Assembly (NCBI RefSeq): GCF_036850765.1 | Contig: NC_089490.1 | Coordinates: forward strand, 273,806,482-273,870,481 | Source: Saccopteryx bilineata | Lineage: Eukaryota > Chordata > Mammalia > Chiroptera > Emballonuridae | Direction: 5' to 3' | DNA: 64,000 nucleotides | Notes under the pieces: model-generated | Told to the model about the DNA's origin: nothing | Seen by the model: the letters and a program-made list of their open reading frames with translations, nothing else | The model's database searches: none | Part shown: positions 1 to 10,725 of the stretch, one piece after another | How the letters are laid out: the number at the start of each line of letters is the position of its first letter | Numbering within the stretch: position 1 is the stretch's first letter | Translations under genes and position numbers: made by a program

Positions 1-1866
1 GGCATTGAGGATTATTTTAGAAGTCAACTACAAGAAACATATGTTTTTGTAAGAAATGGGCTGAATACTTCATTAGTAAGTAAATTATATATACAGTTAT
101 AAGTATCTCTTGTTATAAGCTGTATAAATAAATGTGATATTTATAATTAAAATTAAAACTTAAAAGAGTAGTAAATTTATTAAGGATTATTAGGGTTGTT
201 GTGCATGAATCATTATGGAGAAAAGCTATTATAAATGGATAAAACAATAATCTTGTATCATTAGACACTGTAAGTAACCCTTTGAAGAAAGAAGGAAGCA
301 ATGTTATAAAGTTCCAATTGTGAAATACAAGGAAATCCAGCAATAGGGGAAATACCTATGATTCACTAAAGGAAAGGATGGGTAAGAAATTAAAATTGTC
401 TAGTTGAGAGAGAAATAAAAACCTACCTGAAAATTTATAAACATTTAGACAAAGGACTAAACATTCTTGTGAAAAAAATAAACTGGTCAGCATTAATTAA
501 CTAATATTCCAAGCTTGCTGTAGGTATCTTGAGACTTCCTTCTAAAAGCAAAGTGCCTCCCTGATGGGCCCTGAAGCTGTATAAGATACTTCTGTTTTGA
601 TTCTATTCAAAACTCTGTTTGATAAATCATTAGAGCTTGCCTTTAACGGACAAAATTGAATAGCTGCATTCTACTATTTACTTCTCCACCTGTTTGCCTC
701 ACTGCCATTGAAGCTCTGTCAAAGTTTCAAGAGAAAGAAGAAATACTTAAGGAAGACATTTGAGAAGTCTGAAGTGCTGTTCTTCTTCGAATATACTAAA
801 ATCTGCTTTTAGTTCAAGTCAATTTAACAGAGCTGCTTCACTCGATTATAGCATGTTGACCTCTTCATGAACAATATCCTTTACTGAACTTTGAATGGCT
901 CTCCTGCTTCATCATGAGACTGTACTAAATAGAGCTCTTGGATACACATTATTCTGTTGACTTTGAGAATATTGCTGAGATTGTTGAACATGGCACTATC
1001 CTGGGCTCCCATCCTAATGACCTTTAAGAAATCTTTTCTCATCATAGAAGTAGGACTAGTCTTGTTTCTCTCTAACACTTTGTCTATATAGTTATGTATT
1101 TTCTTTCGTACAAATGCCATGAAGAAATTGACCAGATTTTTTTTCTTTTTAATTTTATTGACTACCAGAAACCTGAGAACAAATTTGTGGCCAACTCCTT
1201 GCAAGTTTATGAATATTTATGTCATTATGAATATTTATATTATATAGTTTTACATGTGTTTCTTCTGAACTGCTAAACTTGTTCTTTTCTAGTTTTCTAA
1301 AATATATTTTATATCAATTTCAAGTATTTTTACTTTATAGTATGGTGCCCTTATAAAGTAAGTTAATATATTTTTGTAGTATGTTGAGTTAATAGAATTA
1401 CTTGATTTTGGTTTTTAAGTTAATAGATTTCCAATTGGGGATTATAAGATAGTACATTGTGGGTATAAAGAAAATATTATTAATATATATGTATTTGTAT
1501 ATATAATAAATTATATCCCTATTATTTATAAAACCAAAAATTTACTTAAGCTTTACAACTGGGACCCTTAATAGGCCTTGGAGTATAGAACCAAGGATCC
1601 CTTATTCTACATAAGTGTCCAGACAAAAAGACAGGTGTTCTAAAAAGCAAGCAGATAATGATAATAATACCTAATGGCTATTGTGATTTAAGGATGGCTG
1701 CACATTCGTTCTTTGCCATTTCTCTGATAAAGAAAAATAATTTATTTTTCACCATTAGTATATGGGCTTATCTCTTGACCAGTTTAAACCAAGTGGTAGA
1801 ATTGACCTTGTGTGTTTTCTGCAAATGGGTTGAAGATGCCAATCTCCATTCTTACATTTGAATCAT
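1..1866. other. AT-rich single-copy sequence, no recognised gene
   Basis: No exon, RNA gene or repeat family is recognised here. The longest open frame is 107 codons on the minus strand (881-1204). It starts in a lysine-rich stretch, has no upstream promoter signal I can see and matches no family I know. A decayed processed pseudogene or a chance frame are both possible. Confidence 0.5.
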
Positions 1867-2165
1867 TTCGTCGTGATTCTAGCAGTCATGCTGTAAGGAA
1901 GCCCAAGTAGCATATGAAAAGCCTAACCTGGAGAAGAACTGAGGTCCTCAGCTCATAGTTCCAGCTGAGCTTCCAGGTGAAAATTAGTACAAACTGCCAG
2001 CCATGGGAATCGGGCAAATGTGGACCTTCTAGCCATCCCAATGCTCCAGCAAACACTATGTGAAGCAGAAGAGACTTTCAACAATCCTAAGGAACCATGA
2101 GAAATAAATCATTATTATAAACCACTAAGTTTTGATGTACCTTCTAATCCAACAACAAACAACAA
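1867..2165 (+). mobile_element. MaLR/MLT1-type LTR fragment (3' half)
   Basis: The segment resembles the 3' half of an MLT1 solo LTR. It has the 'actgccagccatg' block near 1995-2007 and ends with the diagnostic 'gagaaataaat...aaccactaagttttg' polyadenylation and terminal region at about 2099-2135. The 5' half is too diverged for me to place. It is an ancient ERVL-MaLR relic with no coding content. The family call comes from remembered consensus structure, not a search. Confidence 0.6.
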
Positions 2166-2457
2166 AAGCAATTGGCTCTGCATTGATTTATGTTATTCAA
2201 TGCAATGGAATTTATAATAGTAAGAAATATTAAGCCTTCTTTTACATAAGTGTTTCTTTTTGTAGTTTGGATGAAATGGCAATCTCTTTCTTCACTTTTA
2301 GATGAAGAGTTCCAGTCAGTAGAAAAGCACAATTTAATGAGTAAACTATAATGTGAATCAGGTTTTGTCTTTTCTTGTTTATTGTCACATGGGTAAACAT
2401 GGCCTTTTCCTCACCAACAAATATTTCTCAAATTATGAGAACATGTCCTATTTTTAG

Positions 2458-2475
2458 TGACGTCACAGAAATGGC
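2458..2475 (+). promoter_or_regulatory. L1 5'-end promoter motif: CRE-like palindrome plus ATGGCG
   Basis: TGACGTCA at 2458-2465 is a perfect CREB/ATF palindrome, followed closely by AATGGCG, which resembles the YY1-type ATGGCG motif near the start of many mammalian L1s. The other full-length L1 has TGACGTCA at the same place (48183-48190) followed by AATGGCG. Conservation in two copies with otherwise different 5' UTRs argues that the site is functional. Transcription factor binding is inferred. Confidence 0.6.
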
Positions 2476-2700
2476 GCCGTGAGCAGCGCGTCCGACAGAT
2501 CTCCCCAAAATCTCAACAAATTTATCAACTAGAAACAGAGAAATTTATCCTCAGAGCATTCCAGAGTTCCACACACACACTGAAAGCAAAAGGACTGTTG
2601 CTGAGGAGAGAGTACACCTGTGGTGAGTCAACCCACACGTGCAGCTGCCCGCCCACACTCGGGACGGCAGACTGGGCGCTGGCAGCCGCCCCAGCATACC

Positions 2701-3000
2701 CTGAGAAACCCCGCGCGCACCCCGCGCTACGGTCCCTGGCCACTGGCGTGCAGAGAAACCCCACACGCGCCCCGTGCCGTGGTCCCTGTCCACTGGCGTG
2801 CTGAGAAACCGCACTTGCGCCCCGTGCCGTGGTCCCTGGACACCGGTGTGTGGAGAAACCCCTCGCGCGCCCCCTGTGCCGTGGTCCCCGTCCACTGGCG
2901 TGCTGAGAAACTGCGCGCGCGCGCCCCGTGCCGCAGTCCCCGGCCACTGGTGTGCCAAGAAACCCCGCGCGTGCTTGTGCACGCGCACCCCCCCCCAGCC
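2701..3000 (+). repeat. 50-52 bp GC-rich tandem repeat in the L1 5' UTR (about 6 units)
   Basis: The block 'agaaacc' recurs at 2704, 2754, 2804, 2854, 2906 and 2958, giving spacings of 50, 50, 50, 52 and 52. Each unit continues with a CpG-rich segment, a 'ccgtggtccctg' core and 'ccactggcgtgc'. The tract is much richer in CpG than its AT-rich surroundings and runs up to the junction with the ORF2 spacer. Overlapping open frames of up to about 160 codons on both strands arise from the repeat, and I do not regard them as genes. By analogy with monomeric L1 promoters in rodents it may act as a promoter or enhancer array; that is inference. Confidence 0.85.
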
Positions 3001-3183
3001 GCGGTACCCTTTTCATTACTTAATGGTAACCACCCTTGAAAAAACCACCACAAAAACACTTGACTTAAAAAAGGTAGCAACAGAGGAAAGAAGTATGGAA
3101 TACAAACAAACAAAAACAAACAATAGAAAAACAAAAGAGAAGAATCAAACAAGATACAAAACTGACAGAAAGCAATTTATAAA

Positions 3184-6100
3184 ATGGCAATAGGGAACCC
3201 ACAAGTGTCAATAATTACACTAAATGTAAATGGATTAAATTTACCAATAAAAAGACACAGAGTAGCAGAATGGATTAAAAAAGAAAATCCAACTATATGC
3301 TGCCTACAAGAAACTCATCTAAGCAACAAGGATAAAAACAAATTCAAAGTGAAAGGCTGGAAAACAATACTCCAAGCAAACAACACCCAAAAAAAGGCAG
3401 GCGTAGCAATACTCATATCTAATAATGCTGACTACAAGACAGAAAAAGTACTCAGAGACAAAAATGGCCATTTCATAATGATTAAGGGGACACTGAATCA
3501 AGAAGACATAACAATCCTTAATATATATGCACCAAACCAAGGAGCACCAAAATATATAAGACAGCTACTTATTGACCTTAAAACAAAAACTGACAAAAAT
3601 ACAATCATACTTGGAGACTTCAATACACCGCTGATGGCTCTAGATCGGTCATCCAAACAGAGAATCAATAAAGATATAGTGGCCTTAAATGAAATACTAG
3701 AACAACTGGATATGATAGACATCTACAGGATACTTCATCCCAAAGTGACAGAGTATACATTTTTCTCTAGTGTACATGGAACATTCTCAAGAATTGACCA
3801 TATGTTGGGCCACAAAGACAATATCAGCAAATTTAAAAAAATTGAAATTGTGCCAAGCATATTCTCTGATCATAAAGCCTTGAAACTAGAATTCAACTGT
3901 AAAAAAAAGGGGGAAAAACCCACAAAATTGTGGAAACTAAACAACATACTTCTAAAAAATGAATGGGTCAAAGAAGAAATAAGCGCAGAGATCAAAAGAT
4001 ATATACAGACAAATGAAAATGAAAATACGACATATCAGAATCTCTGGAATGCAGCAAAAGCAGTAATAAGAGGAAAGTTTATATCACTTCAGGCCTATAT
4101 GAACAAACAAGAGAGAGCCGAAGTAAACCACTTAACTTCACACCTTAAGGAACTAGAAAAAGAAGAACAAAGACAACCCAAAACCAGCCGAAGAAAGGAG
4201 ATAATAAAAATCAGAGCAGAAATAAATGAAATAGAGAACAGAAAAACTATAGAAAAAATTAATAAAACAAGGAGCTGGTTCTTTGAAAAGATCAACAAAA
4301 TCGACAAACCCTTGGCAAGACTCACCAAGGAAAAAAGACACAGGACTCAAATAAATAAAATCCAAAATGAAAGAGGAGAGATCACCACAGACATCATAGA
4401 TATACAAAGAATTATTGTAGAATACTATGAAAAACTATATGCCACCAAATACAATAATCTAGAAAAAATGGATAAATTCCTAGAACAATACAACCTTCCC
4501 AGACTGAGTCATGAAGAAGCAGAAAGCCTAAACAGACCAATCAGCAGGGAGGAAATAGAAAAAACTATTAAAAACCTCCCCAAAAATAAAAGTCCAGGCC
4601 CAGACGGTTATACTAGTGAATTCTATCAAACATTCAAAGAAGACTTGGTTCCTATTCTACTCAAAGTCTTCCAAAAAATTGAAGAAGAAGCAATACTTCC
4701 AAACACATTTTATGAGGCCAACATAACCCTCATACCAAAACCTGGCAAGGATGGCACAAAGAAAGAAAACTACAGACCAATATCTCTAATGAATACAGAT
4801 GCTAAAATACTAAACAAAATACTGGCAAACCGAATACAACAACATATTAAAAAAATAATACATCATGATCAAGTGGGATTCATCCCAGAATCTCAAGGAT
4901 GGTTCAACATACGTAAAACAGTTAACGTAATACACCATATCAACAAAACAAAGAACAAAAACCACATGATCTTATCAATAGATGCAGAAAAGGCTTTCGA
5001 TAAAATACAACACAATTTTATGTTTAAGACTCTCAACAAAATGGGTATAGAAGGAAAATATCTCAACATGATAAAGGCCATATATGATAAACCATCAGCC
5101 AACATCATATTAAATGGCGTAAAACTGAGGACTTTCCACCTTAAATCAGGAACACAACAGGGGTGTCCACTCTCTCCACTCTTATTTAACGTGGTGCTAG
5201 AAGTTCTGGCCAGAGCAATCAGACAAGACAAAGAAATAAAAGGCATCCATATCGGAAAAGAAGAAGTAAAGGTATCATTTTTTGCTGATGATATGATCCT
5301 ATACATCGAAAACCCAAAGGACTCCACAAAAAGATTACTAGAAACAATAAACCAATACAGTAAGGTCGCAGGATACAAAATTAACATACAGAAGTCCATA
5401 GCCTTTCTATATGCCAACAATGAAATATTAGAAAATGAACTCAAAAAAATAATCCCCTTCACGATTGCAACAAAAAAAATAAAATACCTAGGAATAAACA
5501 TAACAAAGAATGTAAAGGACCTATATAAAGAAAACTACAAGGCATTGCTAAGAGAAATAGAAAAAGACACAATGAGATGGAAAAATATTCCTTGTTCTTG
5601 GATAGGAAGAATAAATATAATTAAAATGGCCATATTACCCAAAGTAATATATAAATTTAATGCAATTCCCATCAAAATTCCTATGACATTTTTTAAAGAA
5701 ATGGAACAAAAAATCATCAGATTTATATGGAACTATAAAAAACCCCAAATAGCCAAAGCAATCCTAAGGAAAAAGAATGAAGCTGGGGGCATTACAATAC
5801 CTGACTTTAAACTATATTATAGGGCCACAATAATCAAAACTGCATGGTATTGGCAGAAAAATAGACACTCAGACCAATGGAACAGAATAGAAAGTCCAGA
5901 AATAAAACCACATATATATGGTCAAATAATCTTTGATAAAGGGGCCAACAACACAAAATGGAGAAAAGAAAGCCTCTTCAACAAATGGTGTTGGGAAAAC
6001 TGGAAAGCCACATGCAAAAGAATGAAACTCGACTACAGCCTGTCCCCGTGTACTAAAATTAATTCAAAATGGATCAAAGACCTAAATATAAGATCTGAAA

Positions 6101-7011
6101 CAATAAAGTACATAGAAGAAGACATAGGTACTAAAATCATGGATCTGGGTTTTAAAGAACATTTTATGAACTTGACTCCAATGGCAAGAGAAGTGAAGGC
6201 AAAGATAAATGAATGGGACTACATCAGAATTAAAAGTTTTTGCTCAGCAAGAGAAACTGATATCAAAATAAACAGACAGCCAACTAAATGGGAACTGATA
6301 TTTTCAAACGACAGCTCAGATAAGGGCCTAATATCCAAAATTTACAAAGAACTCATAAAACTCAACAACAAACAAACAAACAATCCAATAAAAAAATGGG
6401 AAGAGGACATGAACAGACACTTCTCCCAGGAAGAAATACAAATGGCCAACAGATATATGAAAAGATGCTCAGCTTCATTAGTTATTAGAGAAATGCAGAT
6501 CAAGACTACAATGAGATACCACCTCACTCCTGTTAGATTAGCTATTATCAACAAGACGGGTAATAACAAATGTTGGAAAGGCTGTGGAGAAAAAGGAACC
6601 CTCATACACTGTTGGTGGGAATGTAAAGTAGTACAACCACTATGGAGGAAAGTATGGTGGTTCCTCAAAAAACTGCAAATAGAACTACCTTATGACCCAG
6701 CAATCCCTCTACTGGGTATATACCCCAAAACCTCAGAATCATTGATACGTAAAGACACATGTAGCCCCATGTTCATAGCAGCACTGTTCACAGTGGCCAA
6801 GACATGGAAACAACCAAAAAGCCCTTCAATAGAAGATTGGATAAAGAAGATGTGGCATATATACACTATGGAATACTACTCAGCCATAAGAAATGATGAC
6901 ATTAGATCATTTATAGCAAAATGGTGGGATCTTGATAACATTATACGGAGTGAAATAAGTAAATCAGAAAAAAACAAGAACTACATGATTCCATACATTG
7001 GTGGAACATAA
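3184..7011 (+). CDS. ORF2: L1 ORF2p: endonuclease / reverse transcriptase, full length and uninterrupted
   Basis: 1,275 codons, the same length as human L1 ORF2p. The apurinic/apyrimidinic-type endonuclease is N-terminal (about 1-240), with visible catalytic or binding residues E43 (in QETHL), D145/N147 (GDFN) and D229/H230 (SDHK). The reverse transcriptase lies around residues 490-770 with the FADD box at 700-703. The C-terminal Cys/His segment has C1130, C1134, H1142 and C1147. In the family, the protein nicks target DNA at TT/AAAA-like sites and copies RNA by target-primed reverse transcription in a cytoplasm-to-nucleus RNP. The start matches the ATG of the second L1 copy (44455). No stop or frameshift interrupts it, so the copy is young or selectively lucky. 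With ORF1 absent, it would depend on ORF1p supplied in trans. Enzymatic activity is not shown by sequence alone. Confidence 0.95.
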   Translation: MAIGNPQVSIITLNVNGLNLPIKRHRVAEWIKKENPTICCLQETHLSNKDKNKFKVKGWKTILQANNTQKKAGVAILISNNADYKTEKVLRDKNGHFIMIKGTLNQEDITILNIYAPNQGAPKYIRQLLIDLKTKTDKNTIILGDFNTPLMALDRSSKQRINKDIVALNEILEQLDMIDIYRILHPKVTEYTFFSSVHGTFSRIDHMLGHKDNISKFKKIEIVPSIFSDHKALKLEFNCKKKGEKPTKLWKLNNILLKNEWVKEEISAEIKRYIQTNENENTTYQNLWNAAKAVIRGKFISLQAYMNKQERAEVNHLTSHLKELEKEEQRQPKTSRRKEIIKIRAEINEIENRKTIEKINKTRSWFFEKINKIDKPLARLTKEKRHRTQINKIQNERGEITTDIIDIQRIIVEYYEKLYATKYNNLEKMDKFLEQYNLPRLSHEEAESLNRPISREEIEKTIKNLPKNKSPGPDGYTSEFYQTFKEDLVPILLKVFQKIEEEAILPNTFYEANITLIPKPGKDGTKKENYRPISLMNTDAKILNKILANRIQQHIKKIIHHDQVGFIPESQGWFNIRKTVNVIHHINKTKNKNHMILSIDAEKAFDKIQHNFMFKTLNKMGIEGKYLNMIKAIYDKPSANIILNGVKLRTFHLKSGTQQGCPLSPLLFNVVLEVLARAIRQDKEIKGIHIGKEEVKVSFFADDMILYIENPKDSTKRLLETINQYSKVAGYKINIQKSIAFLYANNEILENELKKIIPFTIATKKIKYLGINITKNVKDLYKENYKALLREIEKDTMRWKNIPCSWIGRINIIKMAILPKVIYKFNAIPIKIPMTFFKEMEQKIIRFIWNYKKPQIAKAILRKKNEAGGITIPDFKLYYRATIIKTAWYWQKNRHSDQWNRIESPEIKPHIYGQIIFDKGANNTKWRKESLFNKWCWENWKATCKRMKLDYSLSPCTKINSKWIKDLNIRSETIKYIEEDIGTKIMDLGFKEHFMNLTPMAREVKAKINEWDYIRIKSFCSARETDIKINRQPTKWELIFSNDSSDKGLISKIYKELIKLNNKQTNNPIKKWEEDMNRHFSQEEIQMANRYMKRCSASLVIREMQIKTTMRYHLTPVRLAIINKTGNNKCWKGCGEKGTLIHCWWECKVVQPLWRKVWWFLKKLQIELPYDPAIPLLGIYPKTSESLIRKDTCSPMFIAALFTVAKTWKQPKSPSIEDWIKKMWHIYTMEYYSAIRNDDIRSFIAKWWDLDNIIRSEISKSEKNKNYMIPYIGGT

Positions 7012-7035
7012 AAACGAGACTAAGAGACATGGACA

Positions 7036-7116
7036 AGAGTGTGGTGGTTACCGGGGGTGGGGGGAGGGAGGACGCAGGAGGGAGGGAGGGAGAGATTTAG
7101 GGGGAGGGGGAGGGGC
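7036..7116 (+). other. G-rich polypurine tract of the L1 3' UTR (quadruplex candidate)
   Basis: After the ORF2 stop, the + strand carries many runs of three to six G separated by one to six bases. A conserved G-rich polypurine tract with G-quadruplex potential is a known feature of mammalian L1 3' UTRs. The same block follows ORF2 in the L1 copies at 40,355 (-), 62,085 (+) and, in an older form, near 10,955-11,020. Confidence 0.75.
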
Positions 7117-7294
7117 ACAGAGAAAACTAGATAGAGGGTGACAGAGGACAATCTGACTCTGGGCGAGGGGTATGCAACATAATTTAATGAGAAGATAACC
7201 TAGACATGTTTTCTTTGAATATATGTACCCTGAATATTAATGTCATCCCATTAACATTAATAAAAATTTATTAAAAAAAAAAGAACATGTCCTA

Positions 7295-8217
7295 AAATGA
7301 CTCAAATATGAGAGCATGAACTTAGATCCAGTATTTAGATATAATATTTTATAACCTTATAAAACATACTTAAATTATATTTGATGATATTTTGAGATTA
7401 ATTTCTCTGATATATAAAATAATAAATATTTAAAATTTTTCTTTTCTCTGTGCTTCAAACATTTTTATATAATTTATATCGTTCAATTATTTTAAATGAT
7501 TTCAAAGTTAATTCATTAATTATAGATTTTATCAAACATAAATTATACAACTTTAAATGATAAACTGTAATATTTTCATCTTTGGTTCAGACTATTTGCT
7601 ATAATTACTTTCTTATACTTTGACATTTTAACATTATTTAACATAAAGTGAACTTATCAACTGAAGTAGATAACTATTAATATACAGTAAATGCTTATTT
7701 GTGGTGCCCTGATATTAAGGTCTCCAGGATATCCGAAGATTGAGCTGGTATTTCTTTTGGTGAATTCTTAGTGCCCTGATCACAGGTTGACCGGTAGGTT
7801 CTAAGTTCTTCTTAGAGCCATTTCTTTCTTGTCCTCTATAACACATCATAAGTACCAGGGAGGTCAGGCTCTGAGCTTGAGTTCAAGGGAAAAAAATCAG
7901 CCATTGCCAAATAAAAATCCACCTCCTTATAGAATTTTAATGTGTTTTCTCTATTATTATATTCTTCATGATTAAGATATGAGTTCTGGGAAAGCAAGAA
8001 ACTATGGGACCAACCCTCTATAACATAGGTAACACTCTTGAGACAAACAGAGTAGAATTTTACTGTATTCCTTCCAGAAGCAGAAACATCCAAGGTTCAT
8101 TGAATAGTAGAAAGCAGTGAGAAATAGAGGAGACAAGAGAAACAGTACAATTCAGCTGGGGCATATTGCTATGGGGTAGACCCAATGCATGACGAGCTGT
8201 CTAAGCAGTACACATTA
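7295..8217. other. AT-rich single-copy sequence
   Basis: No repeat family, exon or RNA gene is recognised. The stretch from 7300 to 7700 is strongly AT-rich. An 85-codon minus-strand frame at 7836-8093 has no recognisable features. Confidence 0.5.
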
Positions 8218-8231
8218 GAAGTAATAGTTTT

Positions 8232-8277
8232 GACCAGGTGGTGGCTCAGTGGATAGAGCGTTGGACTGGGATGCAGA
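8232..8277 (+). mobile_element. 46-bp tRNA-head-only SINE insertion without tail
   Basis: The 46 bp match only the first part of the type B SINE head (compare 60,038 and 39,398), including an A-box-like 'tggctcagtggatagagcg'. Flanking repeats of 14 bp with one mismatch, GAAGTAATAGTTTT (8218-8231) and GAAGTTATAGTTTT (8278-8291), indicate a retrotransposition event. There is no SINE body and no A-rich tail, so the insert is truncated at its 3' end, the opposite of the usual L1-driven product. Confidence 0.7.
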
Positions 8278-8291
8278 GAAGTTATAGTTTT

Positions 8292-8879
8292 GCTTATACT
8301 TTTGAGGATGATTGACTGTTAAAAACATAAATGATGAGACAGTTATGATTCTGAAGTAGAGTATAAAAATTGATGAGCAATGGGTAAAAATTTGGAACTG
8401 GGCCTTGGACTGCATAATCATCTGCCAGCAAAGCATAAATTTAGTAACAGGATTCAACAATTATCACTGCAATAAACAAAGTACATAACTAAGAAAAGTA
8501 TGATTTATCATCTTTGGGTGAAGTTTTTGTTGATCTAAATTTTATAAATTTCTAATACAAGAGACAAATATATAGAAATATAGGACATATAAGTTCTATG
8601 AAAAAGATGAAATCATTTAAGAAATATGAACCTCATTTAACTGAAGTTAGAAAAATTAAGATAAATTGTTTTACTTTGTTAGAAGGATATAAGAAATGTG
8701 ACCTTCAGAATGATAAATAGCATAAGAAGTCTTAAAAACAAATAGTCAAACAGAAAAGGTAAGGGTCAAGTGGAAATTGATATTAAAAATAGATTGCAAG
8801 AAAATTAAAAATTCAGCAACTATAATAAAATGCCATAGAAAATTGAACCCATGATAAGGAATAAAATTTAATAATTTTT
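8292..8879. other. AT-rich single-copy sequence
   Basis: Nothing recognised. The stretch is A-rich on the + strand with no open frame of note. Confidence 0.5.
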
Positions 8880-9114
8880 TTAAGAACAATATCCCATTTG
8901 TTCATGCTGTCCTTTATTTCACTTGCCAGTAGAGATAAATCAGGAAATACATTTGACAAGATATGTCAAAGAGCTTCCTGCCTATGTTTTCTTCTAAGAT
9001 GATTATGGTTTTACGACTTACATTTAAGTCTTTTATCCATTTTGAGTTTATTTTTGTAAGTGGTGTAAGTTGCTGGTCTAGTTTTATTTATTTACAGGTA
9101 CCTGTCCAATTTTC

Positions 9115-10045
9115 TCAACACCATTGGGTAAAGAGACTGTCTTTACTCCATTGTATGCTTTTACCTCCTTTGTCAAATATCAATTGTCCATAAAGGTGTG
9201 GGTTTATTTCTGGGTTCTCTGTTCTGTTCCAGTGATCTATATGCCTATTCTTATGCCAGTACCAAGCTGTTTTGAGTACAATGGCCTTGTAGTATAACTT
9301 GATATCAGGAAGTGTGATACCTCCCACTTTATTCTTCTTTTTCAAGATTGCTGAGGCTGTTCGTGTTCTTTTTTGGTTCCATATAAATTTTTGGAATAGT
9401 TGTTCTATATGTTTGAAGTATGTCATTGGTATTTTAATAGGAATTGCATTGAATTTATAAATTGCTTTGGGTAATATAGACATTTTAATGATGTTTATTC
9501 TTCTTATCCATGAACATGGTATATGCTTTCATTTGTTTGTATCTTCCTTGACTTCTTTTATCAATGTTTTATATTCAATAATTTTCCAAGTACAAGTCTT
9601 TAACCTCCTTGGTTAAATTTACTCCTAGGTACTTTATTATTTTTGTTGCAATAGTTTTCTTAATTTCTCTTTCAAACAGTTTACTATTGGTGTATAAAAA
9701 TGCCACTGATTTCTGAATACTGATTTTATATCCTGCCACCTTGCTGAATTCTTTTATCAGATCCAGTAGTTTTTTGACTGAGACTTTAGAGTTTTCTATG
9801 TGCAGTAACATGTCATCAGCAAATAAAAATAGTTTTACTTTTTCTTTTCCAATTTGGATGCATTTTATTTCTTCTTGTTGTTTGATTGCTGTGGCTAGGA
9901 CTTCTAGATCTATGTTGAATAAGAGTAGTGAAAGGGTGCACCTCCGCCTTGTTCTTGATCTTAAGGAGATTACTTTTAATTTTTGCCCATTGAGTATGAC
10001 ATTGTCTGTGTGTTTGTCATAGATAGCCTTTATCATGTTGAGGTA
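9115..10045 (-). pseudogene. ORF2: Inverted fragment of L1 ORF2 (RT and post-RT region)
   Basis: Minus-strand translation shows L1 reverse transcriptase and downstream sequence in two main open pieces (about 9575-10045 and 9115-9483). They include an LFADD box near 9,800-9,840 and the LNGQKL region at the N-terminal side. A break between the pieces separates '[10 protein letters not shown]' from '[11 protein letters not shown]'. It is a dead fragment that was non-coding from insertion because of the inversion. Confidence 0.8.
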
Positions 10046-10047
10046 AA

Positions 10048-10725
10048 AAAGTTTTTGCACAGCTAAAGACAATATGAACAAAATAAAAAGACAAAGCACA
10101 CAATGGGAGAACATATTTGACAATATGTCTGATAAGGGGTTAAGAACCAAAATTTATTAATAACTTGTAAAACTCAACACCGGGAAGATAAACAATTCAA
10201 TTAAAAAATGGGCAAAACACTTCTCCAAAGAAGACACACAGATAGCCAATAGGCTATCATTAGAGAAATGCAAATTAAAACCACAATGAGATATCATCTC
10301 ACACCAGTCAGAATGGCGCTCATCAACAATACAACACAGAATAAGTGCTGGCGAGGATGTGGAGAAAAAAGAACCCTTCTGCACTGCTGGTGGGAACGCA
10401 GACTGGTGCAGCCACTGTGAAAATCAGTATGGAGATTTCTCAAAAAATTAAAAATGAAACTGCCTTTTGATCCAGCCATCCCACTTCTAGGAATATATCC
10501 TAAGAATAGCAAATCACTGATTCAAAAGAAGAAATACACCCCCATGTTTATTGCAGCATTGTTTACAATAGCCAAGATCTGGAAACAGTCCAAGTGTCCG
10601 TCAGTGGATAAGTGGATTAAAAAGTGGTGGTATGTATACACAATGGAATACTACTTGTCTGTGGAAAAGAAGGAAATCTTACCTTTTGCAACAACATACC
10701 TGGAAACTGTTATGCTAGTGAAATA
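10048..10725 (+). pseudogene. ORF2: L1 ORF2 C-terminal fragment
   Basis: Plus-strand translation gives the ORF2 C-terminal region with several stops, then a cleaner open piece at 10454-10725 containing '[16 protein letters not shown]' and 'VYTMEYY'. The Cys-rich segment near 10,340-10,420 is recognisable at the DNA level. It is the direct-orientation half of the twin-primed element and is non-functional. Confidence 0.8.

Larger units (their letters stand above)
2451..7281 (+). mobile_element. Young L1 retrotransposon lacking ORF1, with intact ORF2
   Basis: The element is bounded by perfect 13-bp direct repeats, AGAACATGTCCTA at 2438-2450 and 7282-7294, and ends in an A-rich tail, as expected for L1 target-primed insertion. 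The order is: 5' end with a CRE-like site and an ATGGCG motif (2458-2475), short GC-rich 5' UTR with 50-52 bp repeats (to about 3004), about 180 bp of ORF1-ORF2 spacer (3005-3183), ORF2 (3184-7011), G-rich 3' UTR and tail. The full-length L1 at 40,355-48,197 shares the first tens of bases and everything from about 3005 onward, but has a 996-bp ORF1 region, a 326-bp spacer and a 2.4-kb 5' UTR. ORF1 and the first part of the spacer are absent here. The 5' end is preserved, so this is an internal loss, not ordinary 5' truncation. Confidence 0.93.

Noticed and set aside
881..1204. A 107-codon minus-strand frame with a plausible-looking protein sequence.
   Set aside because: No family is recognised, no conserved context is visible, and the N-terminal part is low-complexity lysine. 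It is noted in the description but not called as a gene.
2615..2630. A splice-donor-like 'gtgagt' in the first L1 5' UTR that could explain loss of ORF1 by splicing.
   Set aside because: The sequence after this donor is retained up to about 3004, so it was not used at this junction. The full-length copy shows no clear polypyrimidine tract upstream of the spacer point where homology resumes. Splicing from another donor remains possible but unsupported.
2525..3039. Overlapping open frames of 115-163 codons on both strands of the GC-rich L1 5' UTR.
   Set aside because: They result from the 50-52 bp repeats and high GC content, show repeated low-complexity peptide units in all frames, and overlap one another.
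4893..5501. A 202-codon antisense open frame within ORF2, found at the equivalent place in both L1s (4893-5501 minus and 42138-42746 plus), with a hydrophobic translation.
   Set aside because: It overlaps the strongly constrained RT region on the opposite strand and is hydrophobic because the ORF2 coding strand is A-rich. Shared descent explains its presence in both copies. No start context or promoter supports it.
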